Assembly: GCA_002433675.1 (NCBI GenBank)
Contig: DJIP01000114.1
Coordinates: 1-16,097 of the forward strand
Origin: Halomonas halophila
GTDB taxonomy: Bacteria; Pseudomonadota; Gammaproteobacteria; Pseudomonadales; Halomonadaceae
Reading direction: 5' to 3'
Length of the DNA: 16,097 nt
Positions 8,007-14,316 of the stretch are shown one piece after another. The notes under the pieces are model-generated. The model had not been told where the DNA came from and made no database searches. It was given only the letters and a program-made list of their open reading frames with translations. Position numbers and translations under genes: made by a program. The number at the start of each line of letters is the position of its first letter. The stretch's first letter is position 1.

Positions 8007-8035
8007 GTGAAAAATTCGCAATTCCGCACTATATT
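8007..8035 (+). promoter_or_regulatory. putative sigma-70 promoter of the alpha/beta hydrolase gene
   Basis: GTGAAA (8007-8012, 4 of 6 to TTGACA) and TATATT (8030-8035, 5 of 6 to TATAAT) are separated by 17 bases. Transcription would start near 8042, giving a leader of about 70 bases before the ATG at 8112. The TGC-rich motif at 8051-8067 would lie just past the start point. Confidence 0.42.
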
Positions 8036-8111
8036 GCTGGCTAAACCACAATGCTGCGCTGCAACATGGCCAATATCTCCCTCCCCTGCAGGACCATCAC
8101 CAGGAGCCACC

Positions 8112-9026
8112 ATGGACACTCTGAGACTGGTCACCTTCCGAGAGCTCGAGATCGCGGTACGCGTGTTTCATCCCGAGGCCCCCAGAACCGTCATCGCCTG
8201 GCACGGACTGGCGCGCCACGGCGGTGACTTCGCTGCCCTGGCCCGGGAGCTGGGCCCCGAATGGCGAGTCCTGGCACCCGACACACCGGGGCGAGGGCTG
8301 TCGAGCTGGTCGCTGTATCCGGCCAATGACTACTTGTACTCCCACTACATGACAGTCGCATTGGCGGTCATGGATCACTTCGAACTCGACCGGACCGCCT
8401 GGATCGGCACCTCCATGGGCGGCCTTCTCGGCATGCTGCTGGCCGCCGATCCGTCCAGTGCAGGTCGCATCGAACGGCTGGTGCTCAACGACGTCGGTCC
8501 GGAACTGGTGCCGCAGGGCCTGGCCGAGCTGGCCACCTACTTCACCGTCCCCCACCGTTTTTCCCGCTTGAGCCAACTCGAGGCGGAGTTACGCCGCCAC
8601 TACGCCGGCTTCGGCATCGATGACGAGGACGCCTGGCGCCAGCTCACCCTGGAGAGCGCCCGCCGCCTGCCGGACGGTAGCTGGACCTACCACTACGATC
8701 CGCGCATCGGTGAGCAATTCCTCCACGACACGCCCCGGGACACCTGGGCCGACTGGAAGGCCATCCGCTGCCCCTTGATGGTCGTGCGTGGCGAAGACTC
8801 GCCGCTGCTGTCCGAGGATATCGTCACCCGCATGGGTGAGGCCCAGCCAGAGCTCGAGACGCTGGCGGTCCCGGGCTGCGGCCACGCACCGATGCTCGAC
8901 CGACCGAGCCAGGTCGCGCCGATCAAGGCCTTTCTCGAGAAGAGTCCCGCCGAGCAGCCTCACGAGCCGTCCCGGGCGATTACGCGCCCCTGGTGGCGGC
9001 GACTTTTGGGGCTCGGCGCCTCCTGA
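8112..9026 (+). CDS. alpha/beta-hydrolase fold protein
   Basis: The protein is 304 residues with the complete set of alpha/beta-hydrolase signs: oxyanion-hole HG (31-32) in VIAWHGLARHGGDF, nucleophile S101 in the elbow GTSMGG, acid D229 in VVRGEDSPLL, and H258 in GCGHAPML. The cap region (about 130-215) is rich in charged and aromatic residues. A basic, Trp-containing C-terminal tail (PWWRRLLGLGAS) could touch the membrane. The start at 8112 follows AGGAG at 8102-8106 with 5 bases spacing; the frame is open upstream to 7923 but that part has no family features. The substrate (ester, lactone, PHA oligomer or other) cannot be told. It is divergent from the efflux operon and shares its regulatory region, and it ends 11 bp from the end of the convergent kinase gene. 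Confidence 0.92.
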   Translation: MDTLRLVTFRELEIAVRVFHPEAPRTVIAWHGLARHGGDFAALARELGPEWRVLAPDTPGRGLSSWSLYPANDYLYSHYMTVALAVMDHFELDRTAWIGTSMGGLLGMLLAADPSSAGRIERLVLNDVGPELVPQGLAELATYFTVPHRFSRLSQLEAELRRHYAGFGIDDEDAWRQLTLESARRLPDGSWTYHYDPRIGEQFLHDTPRDTWADWKAIRCPLMVVRGEDSPLLSEDIVTRMGEAQPELETLAVPGCGHAPMLDRPSQVAPIKAFLEKSPAEQPHEPSRAITRPWWRRLLGLGAS

Positions 9027-9037
9027 AACGGCTCTGC

Positions 9038-9883
9038 CTAGTCACCTGAAAATGGTTCCAGCCGCGTGATCGTTCGCAGCACTGCCGCGTGATAACCACG
9101 GCCGAACAGCAGCAGGTGATTGAGCAACGGATAGAGCTGGAAGGCGGCTTCGCGCCGGGGCCAGTCGACGGGGGCTCGCTCGCGCCCCTGAGCCTGCCAG
9201 TAGGCCTCGAAAAACGCCTCACCCGGCGCGCCGAACAGTGTCAGCATGGCCAGATCCACCTCCGGGTAGTGGCGATAGACCGCCGGGTCGATCAATGCCG
9301 GGCCCCGCGAACTGTGGATGACGTTGCCGGACCACAGGTCCCCGTGCACCAGGCTCGGGGCCTGGTCAGGCAGCCACGCCTTAAGCTGGTCGGCCACCTG
9401 CTCAAGGCGGGCAAGTTCGCCGCGCGACAGCAAGCCGCGGCCGTGGCAGGCCTCGCCCAGAGGTACCAATCTGCGCTCACGCTGGAAGGCGCGTCCATCG
9501 TGAAGCGGCGCATTGGGCTGGGGTGTTGCCCCGCATGCGTTGTCGTGCGCCCAGCCGTGGGCGGCCTCGCAAGGGGCATGCAGCTCGGCCAGTCCTCGAC
9601 CCAGCGCCGTCCAGTCGGCGGGGCCCGGCTCCAGTGCTTCCATCACCAGCCAGGAGCCGACCTGGCCTACCACCGCGGGTATCACCAGCGAGCTACCGGC
9701 ATCGCTGAGCGCGGCGAGGCCATCGGCCTCTCCTGCCAGGCGTTCTGGATCGTCGCGTTTGGCCACCACCGCGCCCTGGGCTGTCTCGATCCGCCACACC
9801 TCGGCCATATCACCGCCCGACAGGGCACGTGGCGGTGCCGTGGCGGCTAGCCCCAGCGTCTCGAGGGCGTCATTGAGTTTCAT
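9038..9883 (-). CDS. fructosamine/ketosamine-3-kinase family protein (FN3K/YniA-like)
   Basis: The protein is 281 residues, the usual length of bacterial fructosamine-kinase family members, which share the protein-kinase-like/APH fold and phosphorylate sugar adducts on amines so that they fall off (deglycation). Visible signs are the nucleotide-binding K42 in VVAKRD, the family motif DNACGATPQPN (114-124), the catalytic HGDLWSGN (180-187, D182 as base) and the metal-binding DP at 199-200 in ALIDPAVY. The start at 9883 has AGGAG 5 bases upstream. It is divergent from the NIF3-like gene with a 108-bp gap holding palindromes, and convergent with the hydrolase. Family assignment is strong; the natural substrate is not known from sequence. 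Confidence 0.93.
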   Translation of the reverse strand: MKLNDALETLGLAATAPPRALSGGDMAEVWRIETAQGAVVAKRDDPERLAGEADGLAALSDAGSSLVIPAVVGQVGSWLVMEALEPGPADWTALGRGLAELHAPCEAAHGWAHDNACGATPQPNAPLHDGRAFQRERRLVPLGEACHGRGLLSRGELARLEQVADQLKAWLPDQAPSLVHGDLWSGNVIHSSRGPALIDPAVYRHYPEVDLAMLTLFGAPGEAFFEAYWQAQGRERAPVDWPRREAAFQLYPLLNHLLLFGRGYHAAVLRTITRLEPFSGD

Positions 9884-9933
9884 GCTGACTCCTGCTGGCT
9901 GCTGGCAGATTCGCCGGGCGCAGGTTGCGCGTC

Positions 9934-9956
9934 ACCACCCGCGGGTGGTACACCCG
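9934..9956. promoter_or_regulatory. overlapping palindromes in the divergent kinase/NIF3-like gap
   Basis: ACCACCCGCGGGTGGT (9934-9949) is a perfect 16-bp palindrome, and CGGGTG-GTA-CACCCG (9942-9956) is a second inverted repeat sharing its right arm, giving three CACCCG half-sites in alternating orientation. It lies 36 bp before the NIF3-like ATG and 51 bp before the kinase ATG. A weak TTGCGC (9925-9930) and TACACC (9949-9954) with 18-bp spacing would place the palindrome in a promoter spacer. It could be an operator or switchable hairpins in a leader RNA. Confidence 0.5.
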
Positions 9957-9991
9957 GCTCGACCATCCCCCAGCTTACGCAAGGAGACCCC

Positions 9992-10303
9992 ATGTACAAG
10001 CTTGCCTTCTTCGTGCCCAGAGACGACGCCGAGGCGGTCAAGGAAGCCGTGTTTGCCACCGGTGCCGGACGCATCGGCGAGTACGAGGCCTGCTGCTTCC
10101 AGACCGCCGGGCAGGGCCAGTTTCGCCCGCTGGAAGGCGCCGACCCGCACATCGGCCAGGTAGGCGAGCTTGAGCGGGTAGAGGAGTACAAGGTGGAGCT
10201 GGTGTGCGAGGACGAGCTGATCGGCGCCGCCATCTCCGCGCTCAAGCTGGCCCATCCCTACGAGGAAGTGGCCTACGACGTCTGGCGGCTGGCGGATCTG
10301 TGA
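9992..10303 (+). CDS. stand-alone NIF3/YqfO insertion-domain protein (CutA/PII-like fold)
   Basis: The protein is 103 residues. The whole sequence matches the domain found inserted in the middle of YqfO-type NIF3/DUF34 proteins: MYKLAFFVPRDDAEAVKEAV, FATGAGRIGEYEACCFQT, GQFRPLEGADPHIGQVG, and the C-terminal AHPYEEVAYDVW. It lacks the NIF3 metal-binding domains, so it is the stand-alone form seen in many gammaproteobacteria. The start at 9992 follows AAGGAG with 6-7 bases spacing. The fold relates to PII/CutA trimeric proteins, but no function is established. It is transcribed away from the kinase gene. Confidence 0.9.
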   Translation: MYKLAFFVPRDDAEAVKEAVFATGAGRIGEYEACCFQTAGQGQFRPLEGADPHIGQVGELERVEEYKVELVCEDELIGAAISALKLAHPYEEVAYDVWRLADL

Positions 10304-10339
10304 CGCGAACGGCGTCAGGCCATCGACCCGTGGCCTTTC

Positions 10340-10391
10340 GTACCGAGAGGCCGTACCGAGTGACCGCGCCGAATGACCGCGCCGAATGGCC
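10340..10391. repeat. 13-bp tandem repeat, four clear copies
   Basis: Four consecutive 13-mers are GTACCGAGAGGCC (10340), GTACCGAGTGACC (10353), GCGCCGAATGACC (10366) and GCGCCGAATGGCC (10379); neighbours differ by two to four bases. Weaker units follow in the same register at 10392 (CCATCAAGAGGCC) and 10405 (GTATCGTGCGGCG). The array lies in the 165-bp gap between two convergent genes, so it is noncoding. Confidence 0.8.
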
Positions 10392-10421
10392 CCATCAAGA
10401 GGCCGTATCGTGCGGCGGCCC

Positions 10422-10449
10422 CCGGGGGCGATCCTGGACGCGCCCCCGG
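10422..10449. terminator. possible bidirectional GC-rich hairpin between convergent genes
   Basis: CCGGGGGCG (10422-10430) and CGCCCCCGG (10441-10449) form a 9-bp perfect stem with a 10-base loop, overlapping a 12-bp palindrome GCCCCCGGGGGC (10418-10429). It sits between the ends of the NIF3-like gene (10303) and the zinc-ribbon Nudix gene (10469). There is no T run on either side, so intrinsic termination is uncertain. Confidence 0.35.
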
Positions 10450-10468
10450 CTGGCCTTGAAGCGCGCCC

Positions 10469-11026
10469 TCAGGCGCTGCCGAAGAAGCTCTTGCGCTGAT
10501 CCGGCGTGATGTCACTAATATGCAGCGGGAAGGTCGCCGTTTCACGATCCTCGAAGAAGTGACGCAGGGTGCGCTCGATGGTGGGAAAGGCCAGTTCGCC
10601 CCAGGGCACCTCGTGCTCCTCGAACAGCGCCACCTCGAGACTCTCGGGCCCGGCAGCGTAACTACCATCGAGCTCGGCGAGAAAGATCATGAACACCTGA
10701 TTGATATGGGGCAGGTCGATCATGGTGTAGAGCCCCGACAGCGCGACCTCGGCGCAGGCCTCCTCGCGGGTCTCGCGCCGGGCGGCGTCCGGAGTGGTCT
10801 CGCCGTTCTCCATGAATCCCGCCGGCAGCGTCCAGTAGCCTTCACGCGGCGCGATGGCGCGACGACACAGCAACACCCGTGAACCGCAAATCGGCAGTGT
10901 GCCGGCCACGATACGCGGGTTCTGGTAGTGGATGGTGCCGCAGTCGTCACACAGGTAACGCGGACGGTCGTCCCCCTCGGGGATGACGAAACGGACGGTC
11001 TGCCCGCAATGGCTGCAAAAATTCAT
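10469..11026 (-). CDS. zinc-ribbon Nudix hydrolase
   Basis: The protein is 185 residues. The N-terminus holds a zinc ribbon with C4-x2-C7 and C26-x2-C29 (MNFCSHCGQT, YLCDDCGTIHYQNPR), as in NudC-type NADH pyrophosphatases and their short relatives. The Nudix box spans 70-92 with G70, E76, R84-E85 and E88-E89; the usual Gly near the end is Cys91. Cleavage of a nucleoside diphosphate linked to another group (X) is expected; FAD, NADH and ADP-ribose are candidates. The NudC specificity motif SQPWPFPxS is absent, and the protein is shorter than NudC (about 257 residues). The start at 11026 is chosen because the zinc ribbon begins there; its Shine-Dalgarno is weak, and the frame is open to 11089. 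It is divergent from a second Nudix gene, 101 bp away. Confidence 0.9.
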   Translation of the reverse strand: MNFCSHCGQTVRFVIPEGDDRPRYLCDDCGTIHYQNPRIVAGTLPICGSRVLLCRRAIAPREGYWTLPAGFMENGETTPDAARRETREEACAEVALSGLYTMIDLPHINQVFMIFLAELDGSYAAGPESLEVALFEEHEVPWGELAFPTIERTLRHFFEDRETATFPLHISDITPDQRKSFFGSA

Positions 11027-11074
11027 GGGCTGCAATCGTTCATGTCGCTCCCGGCTCGGGAATGGAGGACGGGC

Positions 11075-11104
11075 TTGACGCCACTGCACGGGGCTGGGTA
11101 CAAG
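11075..11104 (+). promoter_or_regulatory. putative sigma-70 promoter of the CoA-pyrophosphatase gene
   Basis: TTGACG (11075-11080, 5 of 6 to consensus) and TACAAG (11099-11104, 4 of 6) are separated by 18 bases. Transcription would begin near 11111, 17 bases before the ATG at 11128; this would exclude the in-frame ATG at 11062 and GTG at 11107 as starts. It would also head the run of same-strand genes to 14106 or 14988. Confidence 0.4.
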
Positions 11105-11127
11105 GAGTGAAACCCTGCGGATCCCCC

Positions 11128-11760
11128 ATGTTAGAGAAACTTCGCAAACGCCTGCAAGCGCATTCCCCCCGCCGCCTGACGCTGAAGCTGCCTGAGGCGG
11201 CGGTACTCATTCCGCTGGTCGATCGGCCCGAACCCGGCCTGCTGTTCACCCGCCGCGCGAGCCACCTGTCGACCCATAGCGGCCAGGTCGCCTTCCCGGG
11301 CGGTAAGCGGGAAGCTCACGACGCCGACCTGCTGGCCACCGCCCTGCGCGAGTCCGAAGAAGAGATCGCCCTGCCCCCCGGGAAGGTAGAGGTGCTCGGC
11401 CAGCTCTCTGATGTGCTGTCGTTGCATGGTCTCAAGGTCACCCCTTTCGTCGGGCTGATTCCGCCGGACCTGCCGCTGGTCCCTGACCAGGGGGAACTGG
11501 ACGCGATCTTCGAGGTGCCTCTGTCGCACTTTGTCGATGACCACCGCACCCACACCGACGTGATCCCGGTGGACGGCAGCGACATCTACGTGCCGAGCTA
11601 TCTGATCCCCGCCGACCAGGGCGACGACTACGTGATCTGGGGGCTATCTGCCATGATGCTGGTGGAGCTGCTGGCCAAGGGATGCGATCTGGACATGAGC
11701 CTTTCTCGCCGCCCGGAGGGTAGACTACGCCATCTGCCTCCCAGAAGAGCGCCAAGATGA
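11128..11760 (+). CDS. nudL: CoA pyrophosphatase, Nudix family (NudL-like)
   Basis: The protein is 210 residues; E. coli NudL has about 190. Family signs are LPEAAVLIPLVDRPEPGLLF, SGQVAFPGGKREAHDAD and the Nudix core ALRESEEEIALP (R74-E75, E78-E79), followed by VTPFVGLIPPDLP, which is shared with the NudL/NUDT7/NUDT8 group that cleaves CoA and its derivatives to 3',5'-ADP and phosphopantetheines. The ATG at 11128 is preferred because of family length and the promoter just upstream; its Shine-Dalgarno is poor, and GTG 11107 or ATG 11062 in the same frame are alternatives. The C-terminus is basic and Arg/Pro-rich. It is followed after 39 bp by the oxygenase gene, so the two may be co-transcribed. 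Confidence 0.9.
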   Translation: MLEKLRKRLQAHSPRRLTLKLPEAAVLIPLVDRPEPGLLFTRRASHLSTHSGQVAFPGGKREAHDADLLATALRESEEEIALPPGKVEVLGQLSDVLSLHGLKVTPFVGLIPPDLPLVPDQGELDAIFEVPLSHFVDDHRTHTDVIPVDGSDIYVPSYLIPADQGDDYVIWGLSAMMLVELLAKGCDLDMSLSRRPEGRLRHLPPRRAPR

Positions 11761-11799
11761 CCAGGCACGCCCCGCAATGACACGACGAGCACCGACCCC

Positions 11800-12459
11800 A
11801 TGAGCTACCCCGATCCCTGCCCCCTGCCGCCGCAACGGATGGAGGAGCTGGTAGACGCCCTGGTGGAACGCGGCTTCTATGTCGGTGAAGCGATGATCGA
11901 CGCCGAGCTGTGCCAGGCGTTGCACGCCGAGGTCGAGGGTCGAGCACGCCAGCAGGCCCTGGCCCGGGCCGGCATCGGCCGCGGATCCGACTTCAATACC
12001 CGTGAAGACATACGTGGCGACGCCATCCACTGGCTCGATCGGGAAACCCTGGCCCAGCGCCGCTATCTCGACGCCATGGGCGAACTCCAGCAGAGGCTCA
12101 ACGAGAGCCTGTTTCTCGGCCTGTTCGAGTACGAGGCGCACCTGGCCCGCTATCCTGCCGGGGCCTTCTACCGTCGCCATCTCGACAGTTTCCGGGGCCG
12201 TGCCAACCGCGTGATCTCGACGGTCGGCTATCTCAATCCCGACTGGCCGGAAGATGGTGGTGGCGAGATGGTCATCTACGATGAACAGGCCCCCCACAGA
12301 GAGCTCACCAGGGTCGCCCCCAGGGCCGGTACCCTGGTGTGCTTCCTGTCCGAGCAGGTGCCGCATGAAGTACTGCCGACCCGCCTGCCCCGCGCCAGCA
12401 TCGCCGGCTGGTTCAGACGCAATGCCTCGCTGGGTGGCGTGGTAGACCCGGCTCGTTAG
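11800..12459 (+). CDS. Fe(II)/2-oxoglutarate-dependent dioxygenase, prolyl-hydroxylase (SM-20/P4H) type
   Basis: The protein is 219 residues. The double-stranded beta-helix core carries the iron triad H127-x-D129 (FYRRHLDSF) and H189 (EQVPHEVLP), and R199 ten residues later (RASIAGWFRR) for 2-oxoglutarate binding. RVISTVGYLNPDWPEDGGGEM (137-156) is the typical strand before the second half. This set is shared with EGLN/PHD-like and P4H-like bacterial enzymes; the Pseudomonas enzyme PPHD hydroxylates EF-Tu, so a protein prolyl substrate is possible. Small-molecule substrates cannot be excluded. The Shine-Dalgarno is weak; M14 is an alternative start. Only 6 bp separate its stop from the histidine kinase start, which suggests co-translation and a shared role. 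Confidence 0.9.
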   Translation: MSYPDPCPLPPQRMEELVDALVERGFYVGEAMIDAELCQALHAEVEGRARQQALARAGIGRGSDFNTREDIRGDAIHWLDRETLAQRRYLDAMGELQQRLNESLFLGLFEYEAHLARYPAGAFYRRHLDSFRGRANRVISTVGYLNPDWPEDGGGEMVIYDEQAPHRELTRVAPRAGTLVCFLSEQVPHEVLPTRLPRASIAGWFRRNASLGGVVDPAR

Positions 12460-12465
12460 GGCTTC

Positions 12466-14106
12466 ATGACCATGCGCCACGACAGCAACGACGCAAAAGC
12501 CTCCAGCGCCGAACCCGGAACCGAAGAGGCACGCCTGCGCCAGCAGGTAGAGGCGCTCAACGAACGGGTACAGCAGCTCGAACAGGAAAAGCGCCATTAT
12601 CAGTGGCTGGCCGAGAGCACCACGGACCTGATCTCGCGCCACGACCACAACGGTGTCTTCCTCTACGCCTCCCAGGCCGCCAGGACCCTGCTTGGCTATG
12701 ACCCCGACGAGTTGATCGGAGTATCGGCCTACGACCTCTTCCACCCGGACGATCTGGTGGCGCTGCTGTCCAAGTCCCCTCGTATCTACTATCACGAGGG
12801 TTTCTACGAGCAGACCTACCGTTTTCGCACCCGCAACGGCCACTACATCTGGTTCGAGACCACCAGCCGCACCCGCCGTGATCCCGATACAGGCGAACTC
12901 ACCGACGTGCTCTGTGTCTCCCGCGACGTCAGCCGGCGGGTCGAATCCGAGGCGCGCCGCGAGCGCCTGGCCAGGGTGGTGGAATCGACCACCGATTTCG
13001 TGCTGTTCTGCGACAAGGACGAACGCGTGGTCTACTGCAATCAGGCCGCACGCACCCTGTTCAGGCTCGACGAAGAAGGCGCAAGCACGACCATTGCCGA
13101 ACTGCTGGTACCAACGTCGGCACTAAGATGGCGCGAACAGGTGCTGCCCGCCGTCACCCTGGAGGGGCGCTGGAGTGGCGAGCTGGCGCTGGCGTCCCCC
13201 TCAGGCGAGATCCCGGTACTCAGCGTGGTCCAGTTGCACCGCGAACAGGGCGGGCAGACGCGACTGTCGATCCTCAATCGCGATCTCAGTCTGCGTCTTG
13301 AGGCTGAGGCCCAGGCGCGTCGCCATCAGGAGCAGATCACCCACGCCAATCGCCTGGCGAGCCTGGGTGAGCTGGCTACCAATATCGCCCACGAATGCAA
13401 TCAGCCGCTGGCGGCGCTGGGCAACTACGCCAGCGGTGCGCTGATGCAGCTCGAGCGCGACCCCGACCAACCTGCCCACCAACTGGCGCTGCCACTCAAC
13501 CGCATCAACGACCAGATTCAGCGCCTGTCCGAACGCTTCAAGCATATCCGTCGCTTCGTTCGCCGCGGCAGTCTTCACCTCGCGCCCCAGGATCTGGCCG
13601 AGATCATTGGCCAGGCCTGCGACCTGTGCGAGCCGCAGTGTCGGCAGGAAGGCGTCCAGCTGGAATCACGCCTGGCACCAGGACTCGGCCACGTCATGGC
13701 CGATGCCATCGGACTGGAGCAGGTACTGGTCAACCTGATCCGCAACGCTCTCGACGCCTGCCGCGAGATCCCCGCTCCGCCCAGGCCTCCGGCTATTCGC
13801 CTGGAAGCCTACCCTGTTGGCTCCCGTGAATGCTGCGTGGACATCGTCGACGACGGCCCAGGCGTGGCACCAGAGCAGCGCCAGGGCCTGTTTACGCCCT
13901 TCGTCAGCGGCCGCAAGGACGGCCTCGGCATGGGGCTATCGATCAGCCTGTCGTTGATCGAGGCCATGGGCGGCAACCTGGAGTTGATCGATGACAGCGA
14001 TCCACCGAGCGGGGACGTTCTCCCCCCCGGTACCCCTGCAAGGCGGCCAGAAGCGCCTGACGCGCCACACGGTGCGCGCTTTCGCATTACCCTGCCCACC
14101 GCCTGA
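12466..14106 (+). CDS. soluble double-PAS sensor histidine kinase
   Basis: The protein is 546 residues with no membrane segments. A coiled coil (about 21-48) is followed by PAS 1 (about 48-160, TTDLISRHDHNGVFLYASQA), a second PAS (about 168-280, TTDFVLFCDKDERVVYCNQA), a dimerisation/phosphoacceptor domain with H309 in the H-box ELATNIAHECNQPLAALGNY, and an HATPase domain with N427 (NLIRNALDA), D463 in VDDGPGV and GLGMGL (486-491). The layout is that of FixL, TtrS and DctS-like kinases. Odd points: Cys311 inside the H-box, a C385-x2-C388-x3-C392 cluster between the two kinase subdomains, CC at 456-457, and a Pro-rich insert of about 25 residues (510-535) before the final GARFRITLP. It follows the oxygenase by 6 bp and precedes the response regulator by 210 bp. 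Its signal is unknown; oxygen or redox is an inference. Confidence 0.95.
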   Translation: MTMRHDSNDAKASSAEPGTEEARLRQQVEALNERVQQLEQEKRHYQWLAESTTDLISRHDHNGVFLYASQAARTLLGYDPDELIGVSAYDLFHPDDLVALLSKSPRIYYHEGFYEQTYRFRTRNGHYIWFETTSRTRRDPDTGELTDVLCVSRDVSRRVESEARRERLARVVESTTDFVLFCDKDERVVYCNQAARTLFRLDEEGASTTIAELLVPTSALRWREQVLPAVTLEGRWSGELALASPSGEIPVLSVVQLHREQGGQTRLSILNRDLSLRLEAEAQARRHQEQITHANRLASLGELATNIAHECNQPLAALGNYASGALMQLERDPDQPAHQLALPLNRINDQIQRLSERFKHIRRFVRRGSLHLAPQDLAEIIGQACDLCEPQCRQEGVQLESRLAPGLGHVMADAIGLEQVLVNLIRNALDACREIPAPPRPPAIRLEAYPVGSRECCVDIVDDGPGVAPEQRQGLFTPFVSGRKDGLGMGLSISLSLIEAMGGNLELIDDSDPPSGDVLPPGTPARRPEAPDAPHGARFRITLPTA

Positions 14107-14316
14107 GGGCAGGCGCAGGCGATGGCCTGCACCACCGATGCCATTACACGCGCCGCTGCAGTCAAGACGCCAAGCGCCAGCCAGGCGGCGATCAGGCACC
14201 AGGCTTTGTACGAAAACCCGGCGACCAGGCATCGCCCGGCACGGTCCCCTTTGTTCGGGGGATCGGCTAGCATAGGGGCCTGCCCGCGAGACGCGCCCAA
14301 CCAGCGAGTGACCATC
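14107..14316. other. 210-bp gap between kinase and response regulator genes
   Basis: I see no clear promoter or intrinsic terminator. Short hairpins are possible, TCCCC (14245-14249) with GGGGA (14258-14262) and GCAGGC with GCCTGC just after the kinase stop. A minus-strand frame here has a hydrophobic stretch but runs into the kinase gene and has no start site. The length is unusual for a tightly coupled kinase-regulator pair and leaves room for a separate promoter. Confidence 0.4.

Larger units (their letters stand above)
7764..8111. other. 348-bp divergent regulatory region of the efflux operon and the alpha/beta hydrolase
   Basis: The region separates the minus-strand efflux operon from the plus-strand hydrolase gene and contains an A/T-rich core (about 7930-8060) in GC-rich surroundings. 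It carries an AcrR-like operator (7953-7976), a plausible plus-strand promoter (8007-8035) and a TGC-rich motif (8051-8067). I found no convincing minus-strand -35/-10 pair; a weak GCGACA at minus 7966-7961 would place a -35 box over the operator. Open frames crossing it lack conservation features and ribosome sites. Confidence 0.6.

Noticed and set aside
9089..9850. 253-codon plus-strand frame antisense to the kinase-like gene
   Set aside because: The minus-strand gene has full FN3K motifs and a good Shine-Dalgarno; the antisense frame is a GC-driven shadow.
11725..12843. 372-codon open frame on the minus strand across the oxygenase gene and the start of the kinase gene
   Set aside because: The plus-strand genes there have complete catalytic motifs; the antisense product shows no domain and no start signal.
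14251..14273. TTGTTC and TAGCAT as a promoter of the response regulator gene
   Set aside because: The spacing is only 11 bases, too short for a sigma-70 promoter.
14122..14316. 65-residue N-terminal extension of the response regulator
   Set aside because: Receiver domains start close to the acidic pocket; the extension has no features and the ATG at 14317 fits the family length.
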